Notes: generated from the letters alone by a model not told the origin. 64,000 nt of DNA from Mugil cephalus (GCF_022458985.1 NC_061781.1:14287501-14351500), one strand, 5' to 3'. Counted from the stretch's first letter, positions 1-30,109 are shown. Numbers and translations are program-made.

Positions 1-420
1 AGGCGATCTTGTTATTAAGAGCAATGTGAAAACAGAAACATAGACTGGTCAGCCACAACATTAAGAACAATGCAGCTGCAGAGGAACGACTCAGAAAGTA
101 TTAACGCCAGCACAGACTATCATCAGGATACCCTGATGAGTTTGAACTGTTTTGCAGAACTACACAATCACAATATTAGGCATGTGGTCTTAATGATGTG
201 GCTTATTGGTGCCTATTATAAGGTCCACAGATGTTTAAAAAAGTAAAATATGATAACTTTATAATTGTTGCATAAATGATTATGAAACACAGACCAGCCT
301 ACTTGAGTGTAAAATATACAACACCAAATCATAGGTTAACTGTCTCAGTGCTCTTGTTGGTCCTTGTAATAGTAACTAAATATCTGGGAAATGTGCATGA
401 CTGTGTTTTACTTTTTCCAG
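1..420. other. 5' flank of the first visible dcaf17 exon (intron)
   Basis: AT-rich sequence ending in a pyrimidine tract and AG acceptor at 419-420. I see no convincing upstream dcaf17 exon, so the missing N-terminal exons are probably outside the window. Confidence 0.6.
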
Positions 421-3400
421 TGTTCATGCTGAGCCTCAAATTTTGTACAAATTGCCTAAGAGGTCCAAACATGAGAAAATTGAAAATGCCTTGCTGTGTC
501 AAAGCCCGCTTGTGAGTAAACTTTTTGTTTTTGAGTTCCCATTCTCGCTGATATCTGTTATTCAAATGTCTTGTTTCTTTTTCAGGACCAAACATTGTCC
601 TCTGCCTCCGATCATAAACCTTGCCTCCTGGCTTTGACGGCCAACAACTGGCTGTATCGGCTTTCAGCTGAAACGGGAAAAGAGCTGCAGAGAGTTTATC
701 TCTCTCCGCGCTACAAGTTCAGGTATGTTGAGATCTGTGTCGTTTAGTGGCGACTAAATCGTTTTTAGTTGTCGTTCACTCCATCGTAACGTTGTCTTGT
801 AGGTATCTTGGCTGGGATGTTTCGCAAGAGACGTTCTACGTAAAATCTGTTCAAAACAAAGATACACCTTTAGCAAGACAGGTAAAGTGAACTTAAATTA
901 TTTATTTGTGACAGTTTGTTAATGATAATAAAACCTAAAAGAGACCATTCTATACATGGGCTCTCTACGGTTCATGCATTTAGAAACAAGTCTTACGCTT
1001 TATTTTTGTATAATTTCAAAGAATAGATAAGTCACCAGTGACGACTTTTACAGTGTTTTCTTTCTATTAGCCTTTAGATGAATTGATTGTTTAGCCATTA
1101 AACGGTGACGTATGCTGCAGAAATACGCAGTTGCCCAGAACACAGGATCCCGTCTTCTGATAAATCAACAGTACTAAAGTCAAACCTAATCAATTTGCAC
1201 TAATAGGAAAATCATAAAAGGCAGTGAATCAGGAGGTTACACATTACCATATATGCTTTAATGGCTCATTTATCTCCCTTTAAGCTTTATTAATGATTGA
1301 TTTATTTTAGTAAGAAAAGAGATAAAGAGTTGTGGAAAAGCGATATGAACCATGTTTTTCTGTGCTCTCTTATTCCACAGGCAGGTATCACTCAGAATAC
1401 AGTGATGCACCTGGCTATTTTTCATGTTTTCCCTTTGCAAGTTGTGGGCATCTTGGAGATCAACAAAAAGGTGCACAGATTTGTTTGTAGTTTAAATTTT
1501 TAAAAATGTGTCTCAAGGAGTCTCAAGTTGTTAAAATGTAAATGTTTTTTCTTTCAGGCATTTGGAAATGGCATCACCGACGTCGTTCTGTCCCAAGGCG
1601 TCCTTGCGGTGTCTTACAGCAACAAGTCGGTGAAGTTGTACAGCTTTGAGCACATTCTTCAAAGGGTATGCATTTCTTTATCTCAGAAGAGCTTTCAGCA
1701 TAATACTGAGTATCTAACTTCATTAAAGTTTTTAAATGTGCTCTCAGTACCTGACGGAGACGGTAACACTTGGAAAGCAAAGTCGACTCCTTGGAGGCAA
1801 AACGGTGGGAGATGAACCGTTTGGTGTCCCAATAAATATCCAGATCACAGGTTTGTCAGCATTTGAATTTTAGACGTGTGGAATCACTCTGTTAACCATT
1901 TTTTTTTTAAAATCAGGTTAGCAGTGGTCAGCAACCATGTGACTTTGTTCTTTTTCTTACTGTGCAGACTGCCCCCATGTACTTTTCGAGGTGTCGTGTT
2001 CAAGTAACGGTGTCCAGATCGGAGGCTTCCCTTGGCACTACATCCACACGCCGCCGCATAAAAGACACAGCGGGACTCACCACATCTGTTCACTCACAGA
2101 GAGCATCATGGTACTCAACTGTACAACATTACATCGTATATTAATAAGAGTGGAATCCAGACTATGATGCATAACACGGCTTTAATAGATAATTAGCTCA
2201 GTTCTGTCGTGTGATGAACTTAACCACCACCAAATTGGTCAGAGCCTATTGAAGGTGTCGCAGTGGGAGAAGTGGCGCAGATGTTTTTGACAGTGTTTCT
2301 ATTTAAGCGCTAGCCGGACAAAACAAAACCCCAACAAAACCCTTTCGGTGCCAAACTCAGCTTCATCTGTAAGAGGCTTTTCTCTATATTGAAAAGATTA
2401 TACCAACCAGAACCAGAATAATCATTAGCAGAACACTCTTCTTCAATAGATATTTCATCTAAAAACATACACAATTCAGTATCAAAGGGCTTTAAATCTG
2501 CTCTTTATCATCTGTAGTCTAAGCTGTAATTAATTAAGTTGAATCTGGAGAAAAGCTTTTAAGGGCAAAGTTCTGGTTTTAATATGTGTTATTGTGACCG
2601 TTTTCTGATCATGTCCCAAGGTTAAAAAGTCATAAATATATACACATATATATGTATAATATCTTATCTTAAAGGTGGAACGATTAACTGGCTGTGACAG
2701 AGAAAAGGTCAGGTAGTTGACATGAAAAAATTACACAGATAATTAAATAAAAAAAAGCTGGAAAGAGTACGATGCGGCCACACATGTGGTGAATAAGACC
2801 CAGAAGTGGATGCGTATGTTGGGTTGTAAACATTGTGTTACCTGTCCAGCGTTGGAAATGTGGTTTGAGAATGGCTGATTGGTGCACTTGAACCCTGCGA
2901 CATCCAGTTTGTACAGTTTCGCTCACTTGGTACATTGTCATTTTGTAAAATTAGGCAAAAAACGGGATACAAAACATGGACTGCTTCTCTCTGGAGAGTG
3001 ATGAGATCTTTTTCCATCCGGACGAGTCGGGAAGAATCGTCCACATTGGACCCACCACCATAAAGTGAGTCAGCATTTAAAAATAAAAGACTATAAAGTG
3101 ACGATACCATTGCCTTCGCCACATACAGTACATGATACATTAGAATGTGTTTTTCCTTCCATCCTAGTGTCCTAAAAATCATTGGTGAACTGAACAACGT
3201 TTTGCCGTCAAAGGTAGTTGAAGATTTCTCGATGACAACCCATCGAAACGATGTAAGTGTGATGTTAAGGACCTTCCTGTGTGCAATATTGTCTGCATAG
3301 ATTTGCTTTACCTTGATCTTGAATCCCTTCTCTTCATGGATTTTAACAATCTGAGTGTGAAGTGTAAACTTTCTGCTTCCCGTCTGCTGCAGCCTGCCTC

Positions 3401-5080
3401 CCAAGTCACCGTCACCTCATCAGGCCGCGCTGTGAAGAGGAGATTTCATCACCTGGATGATGACTCACACCAAGAGGTAACAACGGGATTACACTTTCAT
3501 AACTGTGCTGCTTAAGAATGTGAAGAAGAACAGCATAATGTCTTAACCCTTTAAGACCTGAACATCCGCCTGCGCATAAAAAAAGAAACGCTAGCGGTAT
3601 TTGAATACTATAACTCACTGATGGACAAAATACAAAGTGTGGTTGAAAACTGGGAAGTTGCGCTTTCTGGAAAAAGAAAAAAAGGCTGCCAATATGGTAA
3701 TAACAACACACCACTGTAGACCAGGGAGCCCCGGGAAGAGAGAGTTGTTTGGAGGAATTTGTTGGTAAAAACAAAGTTAGTTACACCCTTGAGATGTCAC
3801 GAAGGCCTTCCAGACAAAATCACAACTTTGAATTTTGTCAATAAGAGCAAACCACTGTGAGTCACGGTATTTTAAAAACCGCGAGCCTTAACGCGGTTTT
3901 TATATTCAGGCTTTAAAGCACCGGTGTCAAACGTGTGGCCCGCGGGCCAAAAGCGGCCCTCCAGAGGGTCCAATCTGGCCCGCGGGATGAATTTGCAAAG
4001 TGCAAAAGTTACATTGAAGACATTGACTGCAAATTTTCCAATAAAAGTAACTACTTTTCCTACGTTTCACACAATTTTAGTAAGAGCTGTGGACATAACA
4101 CAACATTGAGACATGCAGAAACTGCACTTCTTTTTCTTAAGAAACATGGTTGTTCATAAAAGATTTTGTAATAGTGCAGTTCATTAAATGTAAACACTTT
4201 CATAATGTACTTCTTTGTGCTAAAACAAAGGGAAACATTTGAAGTTGTCATTATTTGAAGGTCTGGCCCCCTTGAGATCATATTGTTCTGTAGGTGGCCC
4301 CTGAACTAACAAGAGTTTGACACCCCTGCCTTAAAGGGTTAATAAATTACATAGTCAAACATGTATGCTATAAAATCTAGGACGTGGGAAAATTAAACAT
4401 CGCTGCCGGATTTCAAACATCACATCAGGCGCCTGGTTCTTGGAAAAACAACGAAAAAAAACGAGACATTTACTTTTTACACGACTCCTCGGTCACATGA
4501 CTGCTGGATATTGTTAGAAATGTCCTCAACACGCGTGGAGGACACTTCTAACAATATCCAACAACAGTGTCAGAGCGCTGGTCACGTCCCAGCAAGTTCA
4601 ACAACTGGAGGGCAAAGTGTCGAGGGTTTGTTAAACAGGCTCCTGATAAGTAGCACGACGCGGAGCTGTGTGTACACAGAATTCTGCACAGTCACTGTGT
4701 TGAGCGATATTTACGACAACCTTGTGATTATGCAGACTTTCCGAATGGTGGAGTATGAGGATGAGCTTGACCTCTTGGCTGTGGTCACGACGAACGGCGA
4801 GGAAGGAGAAGGGAGAGCTCACGTCCGGCTACACGACAACCAGAGTGGGCGGTTGCAGAGGAAGGTAGAGCTGGTTGAACCCTGGGACGAGGTGAGCGTC
4901 TTGAAAATGCCAACGTCGAGCTGAATCGTGTGCGCGTCCGGGGCTAATGGATGCTCTTATCTTTTGTTCCAGACTTACCGTCACGAGTTGTTCTTTGACA
5001 AAGACACGATTGTTCACGTTGAACAAAAGAACTCTAACTTCTGCTGCCATGTTTACAAACTCAAGGCCTCCAGGAAATAA
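421..5080 (+). CDS. dcaf17: DDB1- and CUL4-associated factor 17 (dcaf17), 5'-partial
   Basis: Twelve coding exons are in view: 421-511, 586-722, 803-881, 1381-1470, 1558-1665, 1748-1850, 1968-2110, 2955-3064, 3168-3252, 3393-3476, 4736-4891 and 4973-5080 (stop TAA 5078-5080). All have AG/GT borders and the reading phase is continuous across every junction, giving about 430 residues. They align end to end with vertebrate DCAF17 (human 520 aa), for example LTANNWLYRLSAETGK, VVGILEINKK, MDCFSLES, and EYEDELDLLAVV near the C-terminus. Roughly the first 80-90 residues must lie upstream of the window. DCAF17 is a membrane-associated nucleolar protein proposed as a substrate receptor of CUL4-DDB1 ubiquitin ligase; human loss causes Woodhouse-Sakati syndrome. 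The 3' neighbour cybrd1 is on the same strand about 2 kb away, as in mammals. Intron 3477-4735 carries nested transposons. No frameshift was seen. Confidence 0.95.
2111..2954 (+). other. dcaf17 intron, no recognised content
   Basis: Lies between exons 1968-2110 and 2955-3064. It is AT-rich with a short TATATA-rich patch near 2636-2660. No coding signal on either strand is supported beyond short chance reading frames. Confidence 0.6.
3543..4342. mobile_element. TTAA-flanked MITE (piggyBac-like ends) split by a hAT insertion
   Basis: The left end reads TTAACCCTTTAAG (from 3543). The right end reads CTTAAAGGGTTAA once the first bases of the 3' hAT target duplication are included, so the ends are perfect inverted repeats with TTAA at both termini. 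Interior sequence runs from 3556 to 3918, then resumes only for the last few bases after the hAT copy at 3919-4328. TTAA targets and CCCTTT-type ends are typical of piggyBac-derived non-autonomous elements. No transposase is encoded. The whole structure lies in a dcaf17 intron. Confidence 0.6.
3919..4328. mobile_element. non-autonomous hAT element, about 410 bp
   Basis: The left end CACCGGTGTCAAAC and the right end GTTTGACACCCCTG form a 14-bp imperfect terminal inverted repeat. An 8-bp target duplication flanks it: CTTTAAAG (3911-3918) and CCTTAAAG (4329-4336), 7 of 8 identical. GGTGTCAAAC ends with 8-bp duplications are characteristic of hAT elements. The GGCCCGCGGGCC palindrome near the left end and GGCCCCTGAAC near the right are typical of this common teleost family. 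It carries no transposase. A related, more decayed copy is at about 9909-10303. Confidence 0.75.
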
Positions 5081-6529
5081 GTGGTGCTGCTGCAAACCTC
5101 TCAATTTTAAGATGAGTACTTCTAAGAACGTTGTGCCACCGTTCCATACACCTGTCAGACACAACACTGACTATGTTGTGACAATTCAGTGATCTGCTGG
5201 GACACTTCTGGACGTTCATGTGGATGTTATTTAAACCCATGTTGTGATGACGCTCCTTGATGGCAGCAGCCACCTTCAGCAGGATGCGGCCTCACACAGG
5301 CGCACACGCAAAAATGCTTTATAAACAATTCAAATTTCATTGTGTTACCAGACACCACAAGTGTCCCATGTCTATTCTCTGATGAGTCAGAGATGTTTTG
5401 GAGGCAGAAGGGACACCTACACGATATTAGGACATAAATTAGGTCATATCGTTATGCCTAGTTGAAAAGATTACACATCTGGATCACATTTTTAGTGTAG
5501 ATTACATTTGATCACCAATTTTAAACACTGCTTTGTATAATTGTCATATCTGTGAACCATTTTTTTTTATTTCTTGCATTTCTTTCTCAAATTAAAATGT
5601 TATATTTTTCCAAATTGTTTTGTTGCTCTGCTTTCTTTTCTTCTCTCATCATGCACATTCACATAATGACATATTTTGTTTGTTGGAGCTAGAATCTGAG
5701 ACAGTTACGTGGTAAATTTGTTTATGTTACCGGGCTCGTCTCCCGACACCGTCCCGATAAAGCGACTCTCCAGCTGCAGTGCTCTCATGCAGAGTGAATG
5801 TGGTGACACTCTCACATTTCACCAACGGTTGTTGCTTGCAGATTTACAGGGCTGCTCATGCATGGGTTTCAAATGTTAATGAATTAATTGCTGAAAAATG
5901 TCTATGTTAAGACAGATCAAACTGACAAATGTACCAGAATGATTGGAGTAGCTATTGTATGTATGGAGAAGACAACTAAATATTTCTCTTCCTCTTGGGA
6001 GCATTTAGAGAACACATAAAAAAAGGTGATGATAATGTATTGGTACAAACACATCTAGAACATTAAGCTTATTTTTGTGATTTTGGGTGGAAAGATTTTG
6101 TACCTCATCAAGAATCATTTATTATCACTATGTGTGTACATAATGATATTTTTAATGGTAGCTCTTGGCTAAAGTAGTGCAGATATGAGACAGTAGAAAT
6201 CCTGCATGCCGTAGGTGTCTGTTAGGGTTGGAAAAACTGAGCTTTTAAACATACCCAGCGACCAGATTATATCTGGATATGACTAATACAGTCTAATACA
6301 GTCTGATTTTCAATTTCAAAGTAGTGTATTTGTCCTTTGAAGGAGCATTTTAGGCAAACAGTTGAAATCAAACACACTCAAGGACAAATATTATACACGG
6401 GTTATTCACACATTCTAAAAAAAAGATTATGACGTGTCAAAAAGCATGAGCACAAATGCTGAAGGATTATTATCATGAACTGTTATGAACTACTCCATTT
6501 GCTGGTATCTGACGTTAACAGACCCTTAG

Positions 6530-6537
6530 TCACGTGA
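6530..6537. promoter_or_regulatory. palindromic E-box TCACGTGA upstream of cybrd1
   Basis: TCACGTGA lies about 640 bp before the cybrd1 start. It contains the ACGTG core shared by hypoxia-response elements and is also a consensus site for USF/TFE factors. CYBRD1 is a known HIF-2 target in mammals. The sequence shows only the motif; function is inferred. Confidence 0.3.
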
Positions 6538-7073
6538 GTCTCCAATGTGCACCACCCAAATTGCCTAACAATAATAATAATAATGATAAAACAACTCCCC
6601 ACCACATGTAACTTGGATGATGTTTAAAACATTAAAATAAAATCAGTCAGGTCCATGTGGTTTGTTTTAGATGTTTATACACTTTGACATGAAAGGCTGA
6701 GAATCCTCACAGACCTAAAACACTGCTGCCTTCAAGAAACTCGTACTTTTCGGGTTTTGTAGAAAATGTCAACATGTAGTAGTAGTAGTAGTGGCATAAT
6801 TTAAAAGAACAAAAGCCGCAAAAAGTCAGTCAAACCAATATATTTTAAACCGTTTATCTAAAACTAGGGAGACTTTAACCTTTACGCCTGATTCACCTGA
6901 ATTCCCAGCTGAAAATGAGTAACTCAATCTGTGTCTGATAGAAGTCAGAGAGTGACACGGTGAAATACCTTCCTACGTTTTTTTTTTTTCTACTCCAGAC
7001 CATGGTCCAGACTCTTCTACAACCAAAGTTACAAAACGCGTATCCTCCTCCACACACGTTGCGCAGCTCGGGG

Positions 7074-7083
7074 GTCATGTGAC
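7074..7083. promoter_or_regulatory. M-box-like E-box GTCATGTGAC near the cybrd1 start
   Basis: GTCATGTGAC is a near-palindromic MiT/TFE-type E-box (core TCATGTGA) about 90 bp 5' of the initiator codon, inside the probable 5'UTR/core promoter. No TATA box was seen at a suitable distance. The motif is visible; the role is inferred. Confidence 0.3.
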
Positions 7084-7170
7084 CGCCGTCCCTCCTCTCC
7101 AGACGCCACTTGAAGTTGTTGTGTTTGAAAGCAGCTGCTGTGGGCAAGCCGTCCCGTCCTGCTGCTGACA

Positions 7171-8610
7171 ATGATGGCGATGGAGAATTTGAAGCAGTTC
7201 CTGGTGCTCCTGTCCGGAGCCGCCGTCTTCGGCATCGTCTCCATAGTCTTCGTCCTGACATGGGTGCTGCACTTCAGGGAAGGTTTAGCCTGGGACGGAG
7301 GAGCGGCTGAGTTCAACTGGCATCCGGTGCTGATAGTCTCCGGCTTCATTTTCCTGCAAGGGACTGGTGAGGAGACTCTTTTCAGGATTTTTTTATTTAT
7401 TTATTTTTTTCCAAAGAATGTAAACACACTGAGGAAGTTACTGCGAAATCCCGAGTTACACAAGTATCACTTTTTTCAAGAGTCTTGGGGGAGGGGAGGA
7501 CACTGCTAATTCATTATTATAAAAGTGCAGTCCTCTAATATTTCACTGAAGGTTATTCATGTAGCAGCGACAAAATTGTGTTTGCCTCTGATGTAAAAGT
7601 AAAGTTTATAGCTGCAATATAGTTAGTAAGAAAGCTAGTGAGAAATAGTTTTCATTTGAAAGAGAGTGGTTAAGTGTTTCGTGTCAAATTGCAGCCACTG
7701 TGTGTGGCTGTCATCTAACACTTACTATTTAAGAATTAAGCTGTAATTTATTTCCAGGTACCTTCCCTGGCAAGAAATGTGTCTTTATGTTTGAAGCAAA
7801 AGTGAGAAATGAGAAACAATATAAATCACATACACAAAGAATGCATATAAAACACCTGATTTTAAATAGCAAAGGAACAAAAAAAAGTATGTACAAACGT
7901 TAACATATTTAAAATACACGTTGTCAGAATTTAAAAAGTTGCACATAAAGGTGACTGTGAACAAGCTTCTCTCTCTTTTTGCAGCTATAATTATCTACAG
8001 GCTCCCCTGGACCTGGAAGTGCAGCAAGCTGGTGATGAAGTTGATCCACGCGGGCCTGAACTTATTAGCCTTTGTTTTTGCCATCGTAGCCATGGTGGCA
8101 GTTTTTGATTTCCACAATGGTGCCAACATTCCCAACATGTACAGCCTGCACAGCTGGCTGGGCCTGACAGTGGTGGTACTGTACGGTCTACAGGTGAATA
8201 CGCTCTATTGGTCGGGATTTCTTTGCAGTGACTGGTAATAATAAAATCTTTTAGTTGTGTGATGCTACACTGATATTACTGTCCTGAATAATGGGAGTAG
8301 CAGTATTTTGCACCTAAACAGGATTTATTGTTACAATATGTTCAGATAACTAAACTATAGTGAGGCTTTATGCAGCAATGCACCGGTTTATATATATATA
8401 TATATATATGTGTATAAATATATGTGTGCGTGTGTAAAGGAAAAACTTCATTATTATAGTATGTTAAACATGTCTCTTTGGCCTAGATGTTTTTGTATTC
8501 CTTCCATAGACAAAACAGGGTCTACAAGGTTAGTTTAATAGACTGACTGTTGCCACAGATGCTGATAACCATTGGTTGACCTCTAAATTCTCATCTTATA
8601 TATTCCTCCT

Positions 8611-8668
<58 letters not shown>

Positions 8669-9372
8669 CACACATAAAAAGCAGGGTACTGTCTTTTTTA
8701 TGTTGTACTGAGATTTTTAGCTTCTTACAGTTGTGGTTGTGTTCAAATTGCAAAGTCATGGTGTTGATAAGTGCAGTATCTGACTATTTTTTTCCCTCTC
8801 TCTTCTCTCAATGGGCAGCTTGTTCTTGGAATTGGCATGTACTTGATACCAGTTACACCTGCATCCTGGAGAGCAGCGTTCATGCCCGTCCATGTCTACA
8901 GCGGCCTCTTACTCTTTACCAGTGTCATAGCCGTGGCACTCATGGGCATCACAGAGAAACTTATTTTTGCCCTGTGAGTATTTAAAAAAAAAAAAAAAAA
9001 GTGAAGTAAAGATGTTGTGTTTGATTAAAAGTCACACGAATAAAATGCAAATTCAGTTTTAAAATTAGTCTGACTTTCTTTTTGTGACACAGGCAGAACC
9101 CAAAGTATAAGGACTCTCCCCCAGAGGCAGCTTTTGTAAATGTTCTTGGACTCTTCCTGGCGGTTTTTGGAGCTCTGATCCTTTGGATTGCCACTCGAAC
9201 GTCCTGGAAACGCCCCAGTGACCAGATCTTGCATACTCTGCATACCAATGGGGGAAGTGAGGACAACACCAAAGTTAGTCCGGCAATGTCTCAGCTGTCT
9301 GGTGGCATGGATGCTGAGGAGGCTGGGGAAGTCAGGAGGAGGAATAATAAATTTGATGATAACACTAACTAA
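7171..9372 (+). CDS. cybrd1: Cytochrome b reductase 1 (cybrd1, duodenal cytochrome b561 family)
   Basis: Four coding exons: 7171-7366, 7985-8193, 8819-8973 and 9093-9372 (TAA 9370-9372). Phase is continuous. Two in-frame ATGs occur; the second (7174, with purine at -3 and G at +4) matches the mammalian start MAME and gives 278 residues against 286 in human. The protein has six predicted hydrophobic segments. The four b561 haem-ligand histidines are present at H50 (FNWHP), H86 (IHAGLN), H120 (YSLHSW) and H159 (PVHVYSG), counted from the second ATG. It is a transmembrane ascorbate-dependent ferric/monodehydroascorbate reductase used for iron uptake and ascorbate recycling. The C-terminal cytosolic tail after ATRTSWKRP is divergent, as usual in the family. 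A poly(A) signal follows at 9692. Confidence 0.97.
8389..8410. repeat. (TA)n microsatellite
   Basis: About 22 bp of alternating T and A in cybrd1 intron 2, followed by TGTG-rich sequence. Confidence 0.85.
8613..8664. repeat. (AT)n microsatellite
   Basis: About 52 bp of uninterrupted AT dinucleotides followed by ACATACACACA in cybrd1 intron 2. It could extrude as a cruciform and is probably length-polymorphic. Confidence 0.9.
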
Positions 9373-9691
9373 TAAGAAAAAGAGTTGGAGCTGATGCTGA
9401 ATGTATGTCCAACCAGTCCACACTGGTGAGAGAAAGTAAAAATTAACGCAAAATAATTAATACTGGTCTTTCATTGCTAACTTTCTCTTTTGCACTTTGC
9501 AGTATTTTATTTTGAGCTTGTTGTTTTCGTCAACATTTATTGTTGCAAGGATGTAAATATAGTAGTGATTATTAGGGGATAGTCTTTATTGAAATACACG
9601 TACAAAATAATCATGACATATTTTCTATACTCTAAATTCTTTGTATGGTATTTTCTGGGCTTTTTTATAGTAATTTATCTATTTTATGATG

Positions 9692-9697
9692 AATAAA
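9692..9697 (+). terminator. cybrd1 poly(A) signal AATAAA
   Basis: Canonical AATAAA 320 bp after the stop codon, followed by an A run and a GT-rich stretch (TTTGTATTTGTGTGTG) that fits a downstream element. Confidence 0.6.
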
Positions 9698-9908
9698 AAA
9701 ACAACTGTTGCTGTCTAGTATCTTGTAGTCCCTGTTTGTATTTGTGTGTGTTTACAGATGAGGAAACACATTCTTACACTACAAGACAATGTTATGATGA
9801 CCAATTTGTGATTTTTGTGTACATTATATAAACAACTAACTTCTTATAATGTGTCTGTCTTCATGCTGCATTATTAGTTTTAGCCAATCTCTATATTTAC
9901 CTTAGAAC

Positions 9909-10303
9909 ACAGGTGTTAAATATACAGCCCGTGGGCCAAAAGTGACTTGGGTCGAATGTGGCCCACAGCATAAATTTGCAAATTTGAACTGGGTGAGAGG
10001 TGGGGGTACACCCCACCCTGGACAGGTCCCCCAGTCAATCACAGGGCTAACACAGAGAGACCAAGGAAAATAAAGTCCTAACTTGTCCACTGATTCCACT
10101 GTTTTAGTAAGAGAAGTGGACACAACACACCACTGAGACCCAGGGTTAAACAACAGACACCAATGAGCCCAATTTGCACTTATTGTTCTTAAGAAATTTA
10201 TTTATTTATTGTTATAGATTATTATTCTGTTGTGTTACTGATCCGGCCCGCTTGAGATCAATTTAGCCTGAATGGGGCCGCCCGTAATAAAGTGACTTTG
10301 ATA
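9909..10303. mobile_element. decayed hAT copy interrupted by a retroposon-tail-like segment
   Basis: Shares with 3919-4328 the blocks GGGCCAAAAG, AATTTGCAAA, TTTTAGTAAGAG and CTTGAGATCA in the same order, so it is a second, more diverged copy of that family. Terminal repeats are eroded. At about 9990-10070 it contains GTGAGAGGTGGGGGTAC...CTGGACAGGTC...CAATCACAGGGC, the sequence found at the 3' end of a very common teleost retroposon, suggesting insertion or recombination. Confidence 0.55.
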
Positions 10304-10309
10304 ATGGCA

Positions 10310-11110
10310 ACACAGCCACGTCAAAGCTAATTGACTAGTTTTTGGCTCCTCTCGGCCTCCGTAGTTTGAGTGGCAGGTCGTTTGTTTTGGCTGGTGAAAG
10401 GGATCTAGTGTCAGGTTGAAAGCCTGCTTTAAGGTTTGTTATCACACACGGCTGTTTCACGGTGGTGGTGGCGGTATTATTACACATCTGTAACATTTAG
10501 GCTGCGCTGGTAGCTGAACTACCTTTATTCACCGTGTGGTCAAAGCACTGGGCGAGGATCCGGGTCAAGCTAACTGCTGTAGCTAGCCGTTAGCATAACG
10601 CTGCATCTCCAGTCAGGGGTTGTGGCAAGAGATGAACGACACAATTCGTTTTTATAGCCGGGATCATTGCTTTATTTAAGACACCGTGTTGAACTACACG
10701 TGTGCTAAGCTTTTTCGTTGATGTAATACAGGGACGGCTAGGATGACCCAGTGGCCACTCATGACAAGGAAGGCTAACGTTAGCAGTAGCCGAGGCCGTT
10801 CCGATGCGTTTTCTGTAAATGTGCTTTGTAGTTACTAAACTAAAACGTCTCGTTACTGGAAGTTTGAGTTCATGTACATAACGCTGTGTGCATAGCACCA
10901 GAGATAAATAGCTGAAACGGTGAGCATTACCCCGTTTATAGCCAACCGGGTGAGACCCGGTGCACCAACTACAGGGTGGGGCACAATGTCCGCTGGTTGA
11001 CAATGAGTGGTGTGGTCACACAGAGCTGAGATATGATGTGTCACCAAACACTCACACAGCACATTGTTAGACGGCCGGTTTAACCGTGTTACCTGTGGAG
11101 AGAGGTTGTG
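10310..11110 (+). promoter_or_regulatory. probable dync1i2 promoter / non-coding exon 1 region
   Basis: Sequence with higher CpG content than its surroundings, between the cybrd1 3' end and the first coding exon of dync1i2. Vertebrate DYNC1I2 has a non-coding first exon, and the coding exon here begins 10 nt before the ATG at an AG acceptor, so a leader exon must lie upstream. Several GT donors are possible; none is decisive. Confidence 0.35.
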
Positions 11111-11680
11111 TAGCTGGCCGTTTCCATTGGTGTGCAGAGTGGTACTGAAGCTGACAGCTGATGCTTTGCTTTGTTTTGTGAGGTTCTTTATTCATGAGGA
11201 GGTGGTGGAAACACAGCGAGATCACCAGTTTGTCATCATGTTAGGATTTCATGTGTTATGCTTAAAACAACACTTTCATATAAACTAATTTTAGGGTTTT
11301 AACACAATATTCTGCGGTATATTAATTGTAAATAAAAATAAATCTTAACCTATTATGCAGTTATTTATTTTTTAATATTAATCTTGCACAGTTGTGTGTA
11401 TGTGTGTGTGTGTATATATATATATATTAATAGCATTGTACTTTGTTACACAGTTAAGTTTTCATGCTCTATATACTTGTTAATATATATTATTCCCTAT
11501 AATCTGTTTCATAATATATTGTAATAGCGTTGCAGTCATAAAGCTAGTAAGATGGTAGTAGTAGTCTGTGTCATGTCTGCATATGTGTAGCACAGTGGGA
11601 CTCGGAGAAACGGCATTTAAACATGTCTTTATTAACATATGGTGCAAAAGGCCACAAACAAAATTTGAATATTGAATTAA

Positions 11681-29329
<17,649 letters not shown>

Positions 29330-30103
29330 GCTCGTCGCTGCCGCGGACGCCATGTTTATAGGGACCAGTGGTGCGCTTGTTACTATCAGCCCCATTTAAG
29401 TAGAAGGTAAAGATGTAATGACAACATGACAACGGAGGGGGAGAAAAAAAAAGCAGCAGAAAGGAGTATGGACATCTTTCAATTTCCAACTTATTTAGAC
29501 AACTGCCTTCTCAGTTAGCTGGACCGTCACCAGTCTTCCTCAGATTAACTCAGGCGACAAGGCTATCAGACACTAACACGAAGCCATACTCACATCACGG
29601 TCATCCTTTCTTCAACCAGATGCCTTAAAAGTTTCATTTTAATCTTGATTGTAAAATCCTTACCTATCCTTTATTAACAGCATGTTGACACAAGCCTTAA
29701 TTTAGATAATTTTTTTTTTAAAGCCTAACAGGTGCTTCAAAACCGAGTCCGAGTTCTGTTTCCACCAAAGTAAATCAATCACATCTGCAAACACAGGAAT
29801 GTAATCATCTCATAGCTTTAGCCCGTGTTGTCATCTCTGTTCCTTTAGACTTGATAACGGAAACATTCACTTGTTTGTGGCACAGTGAAATGTTCTTTCT
29901 ACTTCGATGTTGTTTTATACTGCACTCGTTTCTGCTTTACCGGTGCAGCTGGAGTCGAGGATGATCATGTATGCTGTAACTGCTCAGCGATTTCTGTCAT
30001 GTATGTTGATGGAACCTGAATAGAGATTTATTTGTTTTCCTGCAAAGCGTGGCGTCAAAACCGAGACTGTACTTTTCACAGTAGAAACAAACAGTTTGAA
30101 TGA

Positions 30104-30109
30104 TTTATT
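30104..30109 (-). terminator. slc25a12 poly(A) signal on the minus strand
   Basis: TTTATT on the + strand is AATAAA for slc25a12, about 375 nt past its stop codon. No other AATAAA or ATTAAA was found on the minus strand between it and the stop. It lies only 2 bp from the dync1i2 AATAAA, so the two 3'UTRs should overlap by a few tens of bases. Confidence 0.6.

Larger units (their letters stand above)
5081..7170. other. dcaf17-cybrd1 intergenic region with dcaf17 3'UTR
   Basis: The dcaf17 3'UTR begins at 5081. A weak ATTAAA poly(A) signal at 5591-5596 is the best candidate end. The rest is AT-rich single-copy-looking sequence with a short TAG triplet run near 6778-6792. The last few hundred bases form the presumed cybrd1 promoter. 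No coding exon was recognised. Confidence 0.6.

Noticed and set aside
4511..4924. 137-codon frame overlapping dcaf17
   Set aside because: Only 4736-4891 is a real exon (AG/GT borders and homology); the upstream part is intron.
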